NCBI GenBank assembly: GCA_026545225.1
Contig: CM048852.1
Coordinates: 14,232,146-14,296,145, forward strand
From: Cornus controversa
Lineage: Eukaryota > Streptophyta > Magnoliopsida > Cornales > Cornaceae
Direction of reading: 5' to 3'
Length of the DNA: 64,000 bases
In this document: positions 12,376 through 22,593 of the stretch, one piece after another
Layout of the letters: each line of letters starts with the position of its first letter
Numbering within the stretch: the first letter of the stretch is position 1
Program-made: the position numbers and the translations under genes
The notes under the pieces: model-generated
Database searches by the model: none
What the model was told of the DNA's origin: nothing
Seen by the model: only the letters and a program-made list of their open reading frames with translations

Positions 12376-13740
12376 TGATAAGCATTGAATGTTGTACATT
12401 ATCACTCATTTACTTAAGTATTTAATCTCATGGATGCACATATTGTACAGTTTTTACGTATTTTTATGTTTTTGATGATTTCAGGTTCAAAGTCAATTTT
12501 CGTTGTAATTCGACTCCTTTATCAATTCAAGAATGCATTCCTAAATCCGATCGTACTTTGTTGAAGGTTACAACAAGGATTAGTGAATGGTGTGCCAAGA
12601 CCGGAGTCGAGAAGTTAAAGGATTTCAAATCCAGAGACTTCGATACATCGAAATGGTTAGATGCATCAAAATCTGGAGAAAGATATTTTGAGAAGATATT
12701 TTCCTTCCTTTGCCACTTGTCCAAATTTGATTGGATGAAGACTTGAACGTATTTTCTGTGATATTTTGAGCCTCAAGTCAGATATATAGATAGGAAATAT
12801 ATAATAATGGAATATCTCGTATTTCCTATAAGAGAGAACATTTGTAGAAATTCTAGAGAGAGAAAATGAAGTTCTAGAGAGGAAAAGCTTAAAAGAGGGC
12901 TTTGTAAGGCCTTGAAGACCATTTTGAGCATGGATTCACCTCTGTCTATGGAGTGCTTCCAGCCCACCATAAGCAACTAATCCTTCTCTAAGGTTTAGAC
13001 AAACCCTAGTCTTGTAACTATGTTTTAATTATAGTGAACTGGAGTTTTTATACAATTTTTGTGTATATGTATCTTGCCTTAAGCCTTATATCAATATAAG
13101 TTTACAAATTCTATATGCTCATGTGTTGTAATTTATCTTCTTGTCTTAGAATGCTTAAATTCCTTACATGATCTTCAAACACTTGTAGTTTCACAAGGAC
13201 TATAAGTGATGGCTTGATACTAGTTTTTATTTTCACATGCATAGCTAAATTTGCATAGTCCATGCTTAAAGATGGTGAATTAGCTACACTTAGTTAATTA
13301 GGTAATTTGGTGAGTAGGTAAGTAGGGAATTTACACGTATCGAAGATGGACTATTGTATTTTAAGGTGCATATATCCTCTAGATGGTAGTATTATAGGCC
13401 ACAAGCCAAATGCACCATTCAGTACACATTTGCATGAATTCCCCAATTTATTATAAGGTTGACAGGTTACGAGGCTAGTGGTGAAGTCTCGACCCTAGTT
13501 CCTTATCTTTTTCTCAACTTCGCATTTTAATTACCATTTATGTATTTAAACTAGAGTAAACAAGCAACCCAAACCTTATTTGTAAATTAAACAAGAAACA
13601 ACCTTCAATCTTAGCACATTATTCCTACGTAGTCTTTGTGGTCCGACACCCTCAACTTAGAACTCTATGCTTTAAGGATTCATTCTATTGCGAGTGATAA
13701 AATATAACTTGATTTTTGAAAACACAAAAGGACCACATCA
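12376..13740 (+). repeat. 3' LTR of gypsy element B
   Basis: It starts TGATAAGCATTG after the polypurine tract and ends ...GGACCACATCA, 1365 bases. Start, internal landmarks (GCGAGTG.TAAAATATA near the end) and length match solo LTR C in the opposite orientation. It has a small palindrome cluster at about 12636-12672 (TTCGATACATCGAA, GATGCATC). The target duplication cannot be checked because the 5' end is outside the window. Confidence 0.82.
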
Positions 13741-14945
13741 GTTTGCAAGGGGGAAAATGTAAAGAGAGATAGGTCAGAAAAAGGCCAAAAAGGGGTCCCG
13801 GCGAGAATCGCCAAAACATAAAAGGCCTATCTGCAAAGAAAGGCTCATCTAGAAAAAATGGTCTATATATAGGAAGAAATATCTTAAACTATAAGGAATG
13901 AGGACTATGCACGGGGGAGACCTAACTGCGTAGGAAACCCATACGCAGGAAGGCCTCTCCCGTGTACGAGTTATCCATGTGGGAAAGGCCTACTCGTGTG
14001 GATAACCTATACGTGAGTAAGATCTACCTGCGTTAGGGTTAATCAAGCGGTAATGGCCTACCTGAGTGGATAAAAATCCTTGGATATACAGCTATACTGG
14101 GAGCAAGGGGATTGGGGGCAATCTTCTCTCACGAGTGTGTTATAGTTAACAGTTGGATGATGTTTCTTATGCAAACTCTCTAAGTACGTATGTTTAAGTG
14201 AACATTTCTAAACTAATACTATGCTATGCTCAAGGGTTACAAGGAGTCATGGATGAATGGGTCGTTGTGTGGCTTTGAGCCTACAACCCCGAGTGATAGC
14301 TCTTGTAGCAAGGACTATTTAGAAGATTACTAATTTTTCTTTTCAATATAGAAAATAACTTGTCGTGACGTTACTTCTAAGATTGAGGAGTTGGAATCAA
14401 TATGAGGCTACAAACCCCACCGATCATTTTAGGCACAAAGACATACTGTGATATGATCTGGGCAATCATGATGTCATGATGAAGCATAGAATGTCATGAT
14501 CCTAGGCGGGAAGATAGGTTGAGTGTGGAATGGAGGATTGCGAGGAAAGCTCGTTGGGCTATAGGCATAAAACAGGAAGTTGTACTAAGGTGACTCTACA
14601 CAGGCACTATTGTAACATTCCTCGCAGGCTTAACTAGCCCGCAGAGAAAATAAGGATTTGGGCTCATGGTTGCAACCAAGGGTGGTGAAGGAAGGGATAC
14701 ATGGAAAAGTGCCATGTAAGATGACAGCTATCAAAAGCCCCACACCTAAGTTCTATAAATACCCTATGGTGTGGTGACATTTTGATCATTCTGGTGCCCC
14801 ATCTCTCTCCTAATCACTATTGCTTTCTCTCTCCCGTCTAACACTCAGCCTATACTCCCAATTCAGTTTACTCAGCTTAATTTTCACCAATTCCTACAAA
14901 TCTAGTCTAGTGGCAGTCATTCCTTGTATCAGAACACTTCACTCA
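13741..14945 (+). repeat. Degraded LTR-retrotransposon-like sequence
   Basis: This stretch is richer in GC than its right flank and has no open gene. At 13905-14070 related short units (cctacgcgtgg-like, alternating orientation) recur with spacers. Near the right end a TATAAATACC box (14755-14764) is followed by pyrimidine-rich sequence and a tRNA-complement-like TGTATCAGAACA (about 14927), as in the R/U5 end of some plant gypsy LTRs. I could not find a partner LTR. The call is tentative. Confidence 0.4.
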
Positions 14946-15639
14946 TTTACAATAATAACTTCTTAGAGAATATTACAACTCTTGTGCCAAAATAAAGAAA
15001 AAAATGAGGCATACATGATGTGCAATTTGTGCTTGCCAGTGTGGGTGACAAAATAGAGCCATAATATTCAACTGTAGAAAGGTCATAAACTTTCTTGTTA
15101 ATCGAGGGTTCTGGAAAGGGTAGATTGGATACAAGGTGTCTACTCAGACATATATATCGGAGTCCATACATATTTTAGTGACAACATTAATTGAGTCACC
15201 ACATTCAACTATAATTGGCTCATTTACTCATATATGTGACCTTGCCATTTTATAGAAGAAATAGAATTAATATTATTATATATAGTAGCCAAAAATTGAA
15301 GAAGGGGCTTGTAATATTATTTAATGGCCAAAATAGAGAGCTTCCCTCTTAGGGCAAGACAAGCTTAGTTTTCACTATTTTAACTTTGGAGATACACTGT
15401 AAAACCAGCACACAATGTGACGTATATTTTTGTAATTAACAATCTTCGGTGTCAAAATTAACTTTGGAATTCGTTTTCTATTGATTTTGAATTTGTTTTT
15501 CAAGTATAAAATAGGATTTCTTGTTGATCAAGGTACTCATTTGTTTCAATGAAAACTTGAACTCTCACCATCCACTTTGGAAGGAAAAAGAGATGCTACT
15601 TAGGGTACAATCTTGGTGGTGCGCTATGGTGTTTTTGAA
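14946..15639. other. No gene recognised
   Basis: This is AT-rich sequence. The longest minus-strand frame (14947-15171, 74 codons) has no recognisable domain. It marks the switch from transposon debris to the repeated blocks upstream of the resistance gene. Confidence 0.5.
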
Positions 15640-16235
15640 GCATAATTTTGCATCAGTTATTTTTATAAAAATTACAAGTGACAGAAGTTATTGCATAATT
15701 AAGAGTAGATTGCTGAATGAGGTAAATTGTTAGGTCATTTTTCTTTATTAAAGGGAGGACCTACTCAGAAAGCAAAAGTTGGAAGAACTCTTAACATGAT
15801 TCATGCGAGAGATGTTAGAAAATTTCGGTCAATTGTTAGGTCAAGTTCTATGATAACGTAGTGAGCCTACCATGAAAGCAAAATTATCAGACTTTAGTCG
15901 AGACTTGGGTGTGAAAGTCTTAAAACTAGTAATATATAGTACTTTGTTTGATTCTCAAAATTTGTGGGCCACTCTATAGAAATCAATTGCATGTTGAAAT
16001 ATTATCTCCAAATCTTTCTTGGGTTCACACCACATAGTATATATTATTATTGGACCGAAAGATCCAATCAACGATTTAAAAAGGTTTTGGTTTGATCAAT
16101 AATGCTCATGACAATTTACAATCAACTCCCAAAAAAGTTCCATTGAAAAGTCACAAGCAACTTCCTCACATCTACATTCATCTTTCAAAGCAGAGCACGA
16201 ACGAAATTGCTTAGAAAAAAACAAGTAACTTGGAT
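15640..16235 (+). repeat. Upstream repeat block P, copy 1 (degraded)
   Basis: Segments at 15640-15780 and 16040-16235 match block P copies at 16241-17038 and 21240-22050 in order. Shared landmarks are ATTACAAGTGA/AATGAAGT, GGTAAATTGTTRGGTCATTTT, GATCCAATCAAC, and ACATCTACATTCATC followed by AAAGCA. The middle is less similar. There is no coding potential. Confidence 0.65.
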
Positions 16236-16240
16236 CAGGT

Positions 16241-17038
16241 TGCACTGAAATGGTCTAATTTTTCTTTGCCACTTGTTGCAATGAAATTCTCAAGTGGAAG
16301 AAAATTTCTACTCATTTCATTCGCTGAGTGCCTACGATAGCATGACCCACAACAATATTGAAGGATATATAATTGTTTTATTTACCTTTTTAAGAATTAC
16401 AAATGAAGTGGAAATATCAAAAATTTAATTCTCACTCGATTGCACAATTGAGACTAGATTGGGCAATGACGTAAATTGTTGGGTCATTTTCTTTACTTGA
16501 ATGGAGGGCCTACTTGGAAAGCAAGACTTTCATCAATGATTTGGGTGTGAAAGTCATAAAACGAGTAAAGAAAATCAATTGCGTGTTTTCAGTCCAATAA
16601 ATAAATAATTATTAGACTGAAAGATCCAATCAACAACTTGAATTAAAGTCTTCAGCTAAAAAGGTTTTGGTTTGACCAATAATGCTCACGACAGTTTAGC
16701 ATCAACTTCTAAAAAAAAATCATTGAAAAGTCACAAGCAACTTCCTCACATCTACATTCATCCTCCAAAGCAAAGCACGAACGAAATTGTTTAGAAAAAA
16801 ACAATCAGCTTGGATCAAGTTGCACAAGACTTTTTTCATATTTATAAATATTGAAATCAAATAATAATAATAATGTTATCTCCAAATCATTCTTACATTT
16901 TGAAATATTAATTAATTACTATTTTAATTCTTGAAGGTAAGTTTTTATATTTCAATAGATATAGCTCTAATAAATCCTTTTTGTAACATAGTTTAATTTA
17001 GGTTTTTTTGTAATATTGAAAATATAGCAACTTAGACC
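16241..17038 (+). repeat. Upstream repeat block P, copy 2
   Basis: It is nearly identical over about 800 bases to 21240-22050. Shared features include TGCCACTTGTTGCAATGAAA, GGCCTACTTGGAAAGCAA, TTCAGTCCAATAAATAAATA, CTTCCTCACATCTACATTCA, and the AT-rich tail ending ATTGAAAATATAGCAACTTA. The motif CTACATTCATCCTC resembles sequence just upstream of the TNL start codon (TTTACATTCATTCTC at about 22530), so block P may be duplicated 5' flank of a TNL gene. Confidence 0.8.
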
Positions 17039-17145
17039 AAATGGCTTGTACCCCAATGGTGTAACCTCTCCTCTTCAAAGAGGAGGGGAGATGTTCGATT
17101 TCAGTGTAAGGCAAAAAAGTGTGTAAGTCTTCTAACGAGAAAAAA
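17039..17145 (+). repeat. Possible tRNA-derived SINE fragment
   Basis: It follows block P copy 2. CCCCAATGGTGTAACC resembles a pol III A box and TGTTCGATTTC, about 45 bases on, a B box; an A-rich end follows. Only its first bases persist after copy 3 (18947-18967). The match to a SINE is by eye and weak. Confidence 0.3.
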
Positions 17146-17365
17146 AAAATTATAACTTGTCCAATTTTTATTACTCCAACTAGTACTACGACGTAGAAAG
17201 GGACTTACATAAAATGTTCCTCTCTCCTAAGGAATATTAACAAATTGTTAAGCGGAACATGATCCTCTAAGTTGAACCACCTCTACATTATCATAAGTTA
17301 AATTAACGAGACTTTGACACATGGCAATTTTCATAAATTCTATTATCAATTTAAACCAAAATACT

Positions 17366-17625
17366 TGATGGGTCGTTTAAAATGTAGGGCGGCGGAGAAA
17401 GGAAAATTCTTGCCTCTCATCATGATTTGGGTGTGAAAGTCGTAAAAAAAAAATCAATTGCGTGTTAAAGGACTTTCATCAGGTACACAATATTATTGGA
17501 CTGAAACCAACAACTTGCATTAAAGGTTTTTGGTTTGATGAATAAGCTTCATGAGTCACGACAATTTACCATTAAAATAGTTCCAGTCAGCAACTTCGAT
17601 CCTCACATGTACTTGTCTCCAGTTA
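17366..17625 (+). repeat. Upstream repeat block Q, copy 1
   Basis: It shares with 19148-19400 and 22085-22375 the ordered landmarks GTAGGGC, AATCAATTGCGTGTTAAA, GACTTTCATCAGGTACACA, ACTTGCATTAAAGGTTTTTG, ATAAGCTTCATGAGTC and CAACTTCGATCCTCA. It is noncoding. The last copy lies just upstream of the TNL gene. Confidence 0.75.
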
Positions 17626-18649
17626 GGCTATTCCTACCAGTATATTGGATTTAAAATTGAAGTAAGTATATGAAATATTATAAATGAATCCTCAAAACTA
17701 TATTTTATTGGATTAATATATAAATAATTAAGATTGTAAAGAAAAAAAATATGGATTGAGGTTATAAATTTGGGTTAAGATTTTTAGCCTAATATGAAAA
17801 TAGTGGTCTAAATATGTGAGAAATTGAGTTCAACAAGCTTGAATGATTTTTAACCCTCCATTAAATGAAGTAGTTTCACACCCAACATGTGATACTTCAG
17901 TTCAATAAAATTTAGGATAATTATCACTTACACATCCTTAGTTTAAGTAATGTTTCGACTAAACCACTTCAACTTTAATTATTGGTGATAAATTTTGGGT
18001 TTACGTATTCATTTTTTTTTCTGGTTAGTGTGAGGTAGGTAGACAAATGAAATTTGTTGACATAGGTGGGAGAAAATTATAAAAATTTTAATTTTTATCA
18101 TTTTCAAGCGTGAAATGACATTTTTGACCTCATAAGTAAAATCATAAAATTACAAAAAATAATAATAATAATAAAAATTAGTAAATTTGACGGACCTAGA
18201 GTATGTAGTTAGAAATATTACAACCATGTGAAGACCTAAAAAAATTTATGTTCAATTTTTTTGTTGTTATTTTTATGAAAAAATAATAGAAATTTTGATC
18301 GAATTTTACTAGAGACAATCATTGAGATAAGCCTACAAAAAGAGAGAGCTGCAAATAACAATCATGTTTGTGGCATTACTATTCTTATCTCCTCATTGAT
18401 ATTTTGGTTTTAGCGATTTTCGGTTGATCCAACGGCTTCTATCCAGTTGCAGAATAGGTTAATGCACAATAATACAACCCAAATTATTTTTGTACTACAT
18501 AAAGATATTTTTAAGTCTTCGTGCAACTTAAACATTACTTCACCGTACGATCAAAGACGTTTGCGTATAACAACCAAACAAAATTAGATTAGAGGATCCT
18601 CTTATTCCACAACATCTCCCCTGTCCCAAAATTCACATTTCCAAGTAAT
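17626..18649. other. No gene recognised
   Basis: This is AT-rich sequence with poly-A and AAT runs and no convincing open frame or transposon terminus. Confidence 0.5.
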
Positions 18650-19147
18650 AGTCAGAAGCATCTTCCTCACATCTACATTCATCCTCCAAAGCAAAGCACG
18701 AACGATCAAGTTGCATGAGACTTTTTTTATATTTATAAATATTGAAATCAAATAATAATAATAATAATAATTTTATCTTCAAATCAGTCTTACTTTTTGA
18801 AATATTAATTAATTACTATTTTAATTCTTGAAGTTAAGTTTTTATATTTCAATAGATATAGCTCTAATAAATCCTTTTTGTGACATTGTTTAATTTAGGT
18901 TTTTTTATAGTATTGAAAATATAGCAACTTAGACCAAATGACTTGTACCCCAATGATGTAACCTCTCCTAATGAAATTCTCACGAGAGAGATGTCTACTC
19001 ATTTCATTCGCTCAGTGCCCGTGATAGTATGACACATTAATATTAAACAATAATATATTGTTTTATTTAGAGTATCTTTTTAAGAATTACAAATGAAGTG
19101 GAAATATCCAAAAATGGGTGCTCAGCAGATTGGGTAATGAGGTAAAT
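18650..19147 (+). repeat. Upstream repeat block P, copy 3 (partial, rearranged)
   Basis: 18660-18966 matches the second half of block P (CTTCCTCACATCTACATTCA through ATATAGCAACTTAGACC). From 18969 it jumps to the first half (AATGAAATTCTCACGAGAGA, TTCATTCGCTCAGTGCC, ACAAATGAAGTGGAAATATC). The order is therefore permuted relative to copies 2 and 4, as after an unequal exchange or deletion between adjacent copies. Confidence 0.72.
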
Positions 19148-19400
19148 TGATGGGTCGTTTTCTTTACTTAAATGTAGGGCCCGTGTAGAAAGGAAAAATC
19201 AATTACTTGTTAAAACTTAAAAGACTTTGATCAGGTACACAGTATGCATTATTATTATTGGACTGAAACCAAAAACTTGCATTAAAGGTTTTTGGTTTGA
19301 TGAATAAGCTTCCTGAGTCACAACAATTTAACATCACCTTCCAAGAAACTTCCAGCCAGCAACCTCGATCCTCACATTCCTTCCAAGAAAATCAATTGCG
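19148..19400 (+). repeat. Upstream repeat block Q, copy 2
   Basis: It matches 17366-17625 and 22085-22375 in order: ATGTAGGGCCCGTGTAGAAA, TTTGATCAGGTACACAGTAT, CTTGCATTAAAGGTTTTTGG, and AACCTCGATCCTCACA at the end. It lies directly after block P copy 3, the same P-then-Q order as copies 4 and 3 before the TNL gene. Confidence 0.75.
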
Positions 19401-19969
19401 CGTTGAAAGGCGTTCTCTTTTGCTATTTTCTTTTTGTAAGTCTATTCAACATTTATGTTACTCCGTGTGATTACAATCCAAAGAGTAAAAAGGATAATAT
19501 ATATATATATATATATATATTAAAAGGTTTAAAAGGATAATGTTAAAGAGCTAAATTGAAGTCGATCAATCCATGAATTGTGATTATTTTTTTAGTTTTG
19601 GATTAGTAGTGAAGAGATTTAACTCTTAAAAATAAAATATATTTCCTTCAGACAAAGATTGAATATCTCTAAATTGGCCTTTTTGTGTAAAATAAATAAA
19701 TAAATAATTCTTTACTTGAAATGGTATATTCTCTTCCACATATTTTAGAATTTAAATAAGTTGTGTGTAAACGGGGTAAATTTTTTTATCAGGAAGTCTT
19801 TGTTGGGTGCCTAAATTTACCCCCATCTATAGCTTCTACACAGTATAAATAGAGTATTATTGAATAGAAAGATTCAATCAACAACTTGCATTAAAGTCTT
19901 CACGTCTAGGTCAAAAAGTTTTTTTGGTTTGATGAATAAGTTAGGCTCACCACAATTTAGCATCAACTT
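19401..19969. other. No gene; (TA)n tract and short upstream repeat
   Basis: A (TA)n tract lies at 19496-19520. The stretch 19735-19805 (TTGTGTGTAAACGGGGTAAA, AGTCTTTG, GGTGCCTAAATT) is repeated at 22383-22445, directly before the TNL leader. It is noncoding. Confidence 0.55.
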
Positions 19970-20440
19970 CATGATACGACAATATAAAGATTATACCATA
20001 TTTGATATAAATATGGCGATTAGACAAATCTCAAAAAATAAGATACGAACAAGATATGGATACAGATATGATACGACAATATAAAGATAATAAATTATAT
20101 TTTATATGTGCAAAAAATGAGTTATTAATATTTCTTTTTAAAATATTATCATTAACAAACAAAATAAGAGTTAAGAGTCATTGTATAATGGATAAATTTT
20201 TAATAAATTATGTTATGTATCTTAACACATCAATTTTAAATGAATCGTAAACTTTTTTTAAAAATGTGTTTTGAAGTATCTGAGAAGTATCAGATATGTA
20301 TTAAAAATAAAAATATATATATATTTTTAAATTATGAATAGTTTTAGGAAGTATCGGATAAGTATTCGAAAATATCAGAGTAATATCGGTATCGGATACA
20401 GACACGATACGGGTACGTTTCTATTGCAGAAGTATTCGTT
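19970..20440. repeat. GATACG/CGTATC-rich dispersed repeat
   Basis: Both ends are packed with GATACGA, GATATGG, TATCGGATA and GATACGGGTACG motifs, including a direct repeat of ATGATACGACAATATAAAGAT at 19971 and 20074. The middle is AT-rich. The layout suggests a small non-autonomous DNA element, but I see no clean terminal inverted repeats or target duplication. Confidence 0.4.
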
Positions 20441-20689
20441 CATCCTAGATCATAGCTAGAGAGCTCTCCAAAATTTAAGATGTTAACGTCACTTTGTTCT
20501 ATGTTGCTAACAAATCTTGTAGTATATCTTTTTTTTTTTTTCATGCGCGCTGAAATAAATAAATTATGATGTAGTAAGTAGGATTGGAGCCGGGTACACA
20601 AAATAGAGGCAAACTAGTAGTATTTTTTGCGACAACCAAATACCAAATAAATTAAAATAAATATTCTATATAATAGTTATTAGGCTGAC

Positions 20690-21046
20690 AATATTGTATG
20701 TAGCAAAGAGTTAAGGCATTGAAAAAGAAACAAATACAATGCATTCATGTAGCAGAAATAAGAATGCTACGTTGAATAATAGGAATCATTAGAAGATATA
20801 AGATAAATAATAAAAGCGTGAGGGGAATATTAGGTGTAACGCCTATAAATGATAAAATTAGAAAAATTAAACTTACGTGTTATGGTTATATTTAATGTAT
20901 TCTCCGATGATACATCTATTAAAAGAGGAAGAATTATTTGTTTAAAAAGTAAGCGAGAAAAAAGTTGATCAAAACTTACGTGGGATGAAATAATTAAAAA
21001 TGACTTAATAACTTAAAATTAAGAGAAGACATGTTGTATAATAGAA

Positions 21047-21048
<2 letters not shown>
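20690..21048 (+). pseudogene. RTE-type LINE reverse transcriptase C-terminus, relic
   Basis: The reading frame gives VAEIRMLR, then a stop where the family has Trp, then IRRYKINNKSVRGILGVTPI and NDKIRKIKL, and after frameshifts LTWDEIIKNDL and LREDMLYNR. These match, in order, the tail of plant RTE-clade reverse transcriptases (V.EMRMLRWM...I...GV.PI..K.R...L, then W.E.I.KDL, then L.EDM..NR). An (AAT)n tract begins at once (21048-21082), as simple repeats often end RTE elements. The upstream part is lost. It sits between block Q copy 2 and block P copy 4. Confidence 0.75.

Positions 21049-21082
<34 letters not shown>
21048..21082. repeat. (AAT)n microsatellite
   Basis: About eleven AAT units lie directly after the RTE relic and may be its 3' tail. 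Confidence 0.85.
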
Positions 21083-21083
<1 letters not shown>

Positions 21084-21239
21084 GAAAATTCATGTGATTG
21101 AACCATTCATGTAAAATACAGGCAAGGATTATAATGATATGATGTCTTGTTAACTAGTAATAGTATAAGCAAATGCCTAAAGCTTTGCCAGTTTATTGTA
21201 GGAACTCTCCTCTTTAGCTCCTAAGCTGATTTTGGGTGG

Positions 21240-22050
21240 GATGGTCTAATTTTTCTTTGCCACTTGTTGCAATGAAATTCTCAAGTGGAAGAAAATTTTT
21301 ACTTATTTCATTCAGTGAGTGCCTACCATAGCATGGCCCACAACAATATTGAAGGATATATAATTGTTTTATTTACCTTTTTAAGAATTACAAATGAAGT
21401 GGAAATATCGAAAAATGAATTCTCACCCGATTGCACAATTGAGACTAGATTGGGCAATGAGGTAAATTGTTGGGTCGTTTTCTTTAGTTAAATGGAGAGC
21501 CTACTTGGAAAGCAAAATTCTCAGGAATGTCATATGATTTGGGTGTGAAAGTAGTAAAATGAGTAAAGAAAATCAATTACGTGTTTTCAGTCCAATAAAT
21601 AAATAATTATTGGACTGAAAGATCCAATCAACAACTTCCATTAAAGTCTTCACATCCATCTAAAAAATTTTTGGTTTGATCAATAATTCTCATATGACAA
21701 TTTACCATCAACTTTCAAAAAAATTTCATTGAAAAGTCACAAGCAACTTCCTCACATCTACATTCATCCTCCAAAGCAGAGTACAAACAAAATTGCTTAG
21801 AAAAAGGCAAGCAACTTGGATCAAGTTGCACGGGACTTTTTTCATATTTATAAATATTGAAATCAAATAGTAATAATAATAATAATTTTATCTCCAAATC
21901 ATTCTTACTTTTTGAAATATTAATTAATTACTATTTTAATTCTTGAAGGTAAGTTTTTATATTTCAATAGATATAGCTCTAATAAATCCTTTTTGTGACA
22001 TAGTTTAATTAAGGTTTTTTTATAATATTGAAAATATAGCAACTTAGACC
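21240..22050 (+). repeat. Upstream repeat block P, copy 4
   Basis: It is collinear and nearly identical to 16241-17038, including the ATG-containing stretch at 21285-21491 that looks open only by chance. It ends ATTGAAAATATAGCAACTTA and is followed by a short remnant of the SINE-like start (GGCTTGTAC). Confidence 0.8.
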
Positions 22051-22084
22051 TGGCTTGTACTCGAGTGACTTTAATAATGCAAGT

Positions 22085-22375
22085 TGTTGGTCATTTTCTT
22101 TACTTAAATGTCGGGCCCGCGTAGAAAGGAAAATAAGCATACTGTCGTCATGATTTGAGTAAAGAAAGTCAATTGCGTGTTAAAAGACTTTGATCAGGTA
22201 CACAGTATACCGACAACTTGCATTATTAAAGGTTTTTGGTTTGATCAATATAAGCTTCATGAGCCGCGACAATTTACAATCACCTTCCAAGAAAGTTCCA
22301 GCCAGCAAATTCGATCCTCATTCACTGAATGAACGAGTAAAGAAAATCAATTGCGTGTTGAAAGGTGTTCTCTTT
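22085..22375 (+). repeat. Upstream repeat block Q, copy 3
   Basis: It shares GATCAGGTACACAGTAT, CATTATTAAAGGTTTTTGG and CAAATTCGATCCTCA with the two earlier Q blocks. It ends about 220 bases before the TNL start codon, so it probably lies in the promoter or 5' leader of that gene. Confidence 0.75.
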
Positions 22376-22593
22376 TGCTATTAAATAAGTTGTGTGTAAA
22401 TCGAGGTAAATTTTTTATCAGAAGTCTTTGCTAGGTGCCTAAATTTTTTTATTAGGAAGTCTTTGCTGTGTAAACGGAGCTAGGCCAGCTTCCATTACAA
22501 CTGCAAAAAAAGTTTGAACAACTTCTTTCTATTTACATTCATTCTCAATAGTTAGTTACCATTTTGCATTCACGAACTAGCGAGTGCCAATAC

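Noticed and set aside
21285..21491. 68-codon plus-strand frame in block P copy 4
   Set aside because: The homologous block P copy 2 does not keep the frame, so it is not under coding constraint.
15640..22500. A second, broken TNL gene upstream of the intact one
   Set aside because: No TIR, NB-ARC or LRR remnant can be read in any frame; only noncoding flank-like blocks recur.
22564..22593. Upstream in-frame extension of the TNL protein from 22564
   Set aside because: It would begin at TTG; the first ATG in the frame is 22594 and is followed by the usual MASSSSS leader.
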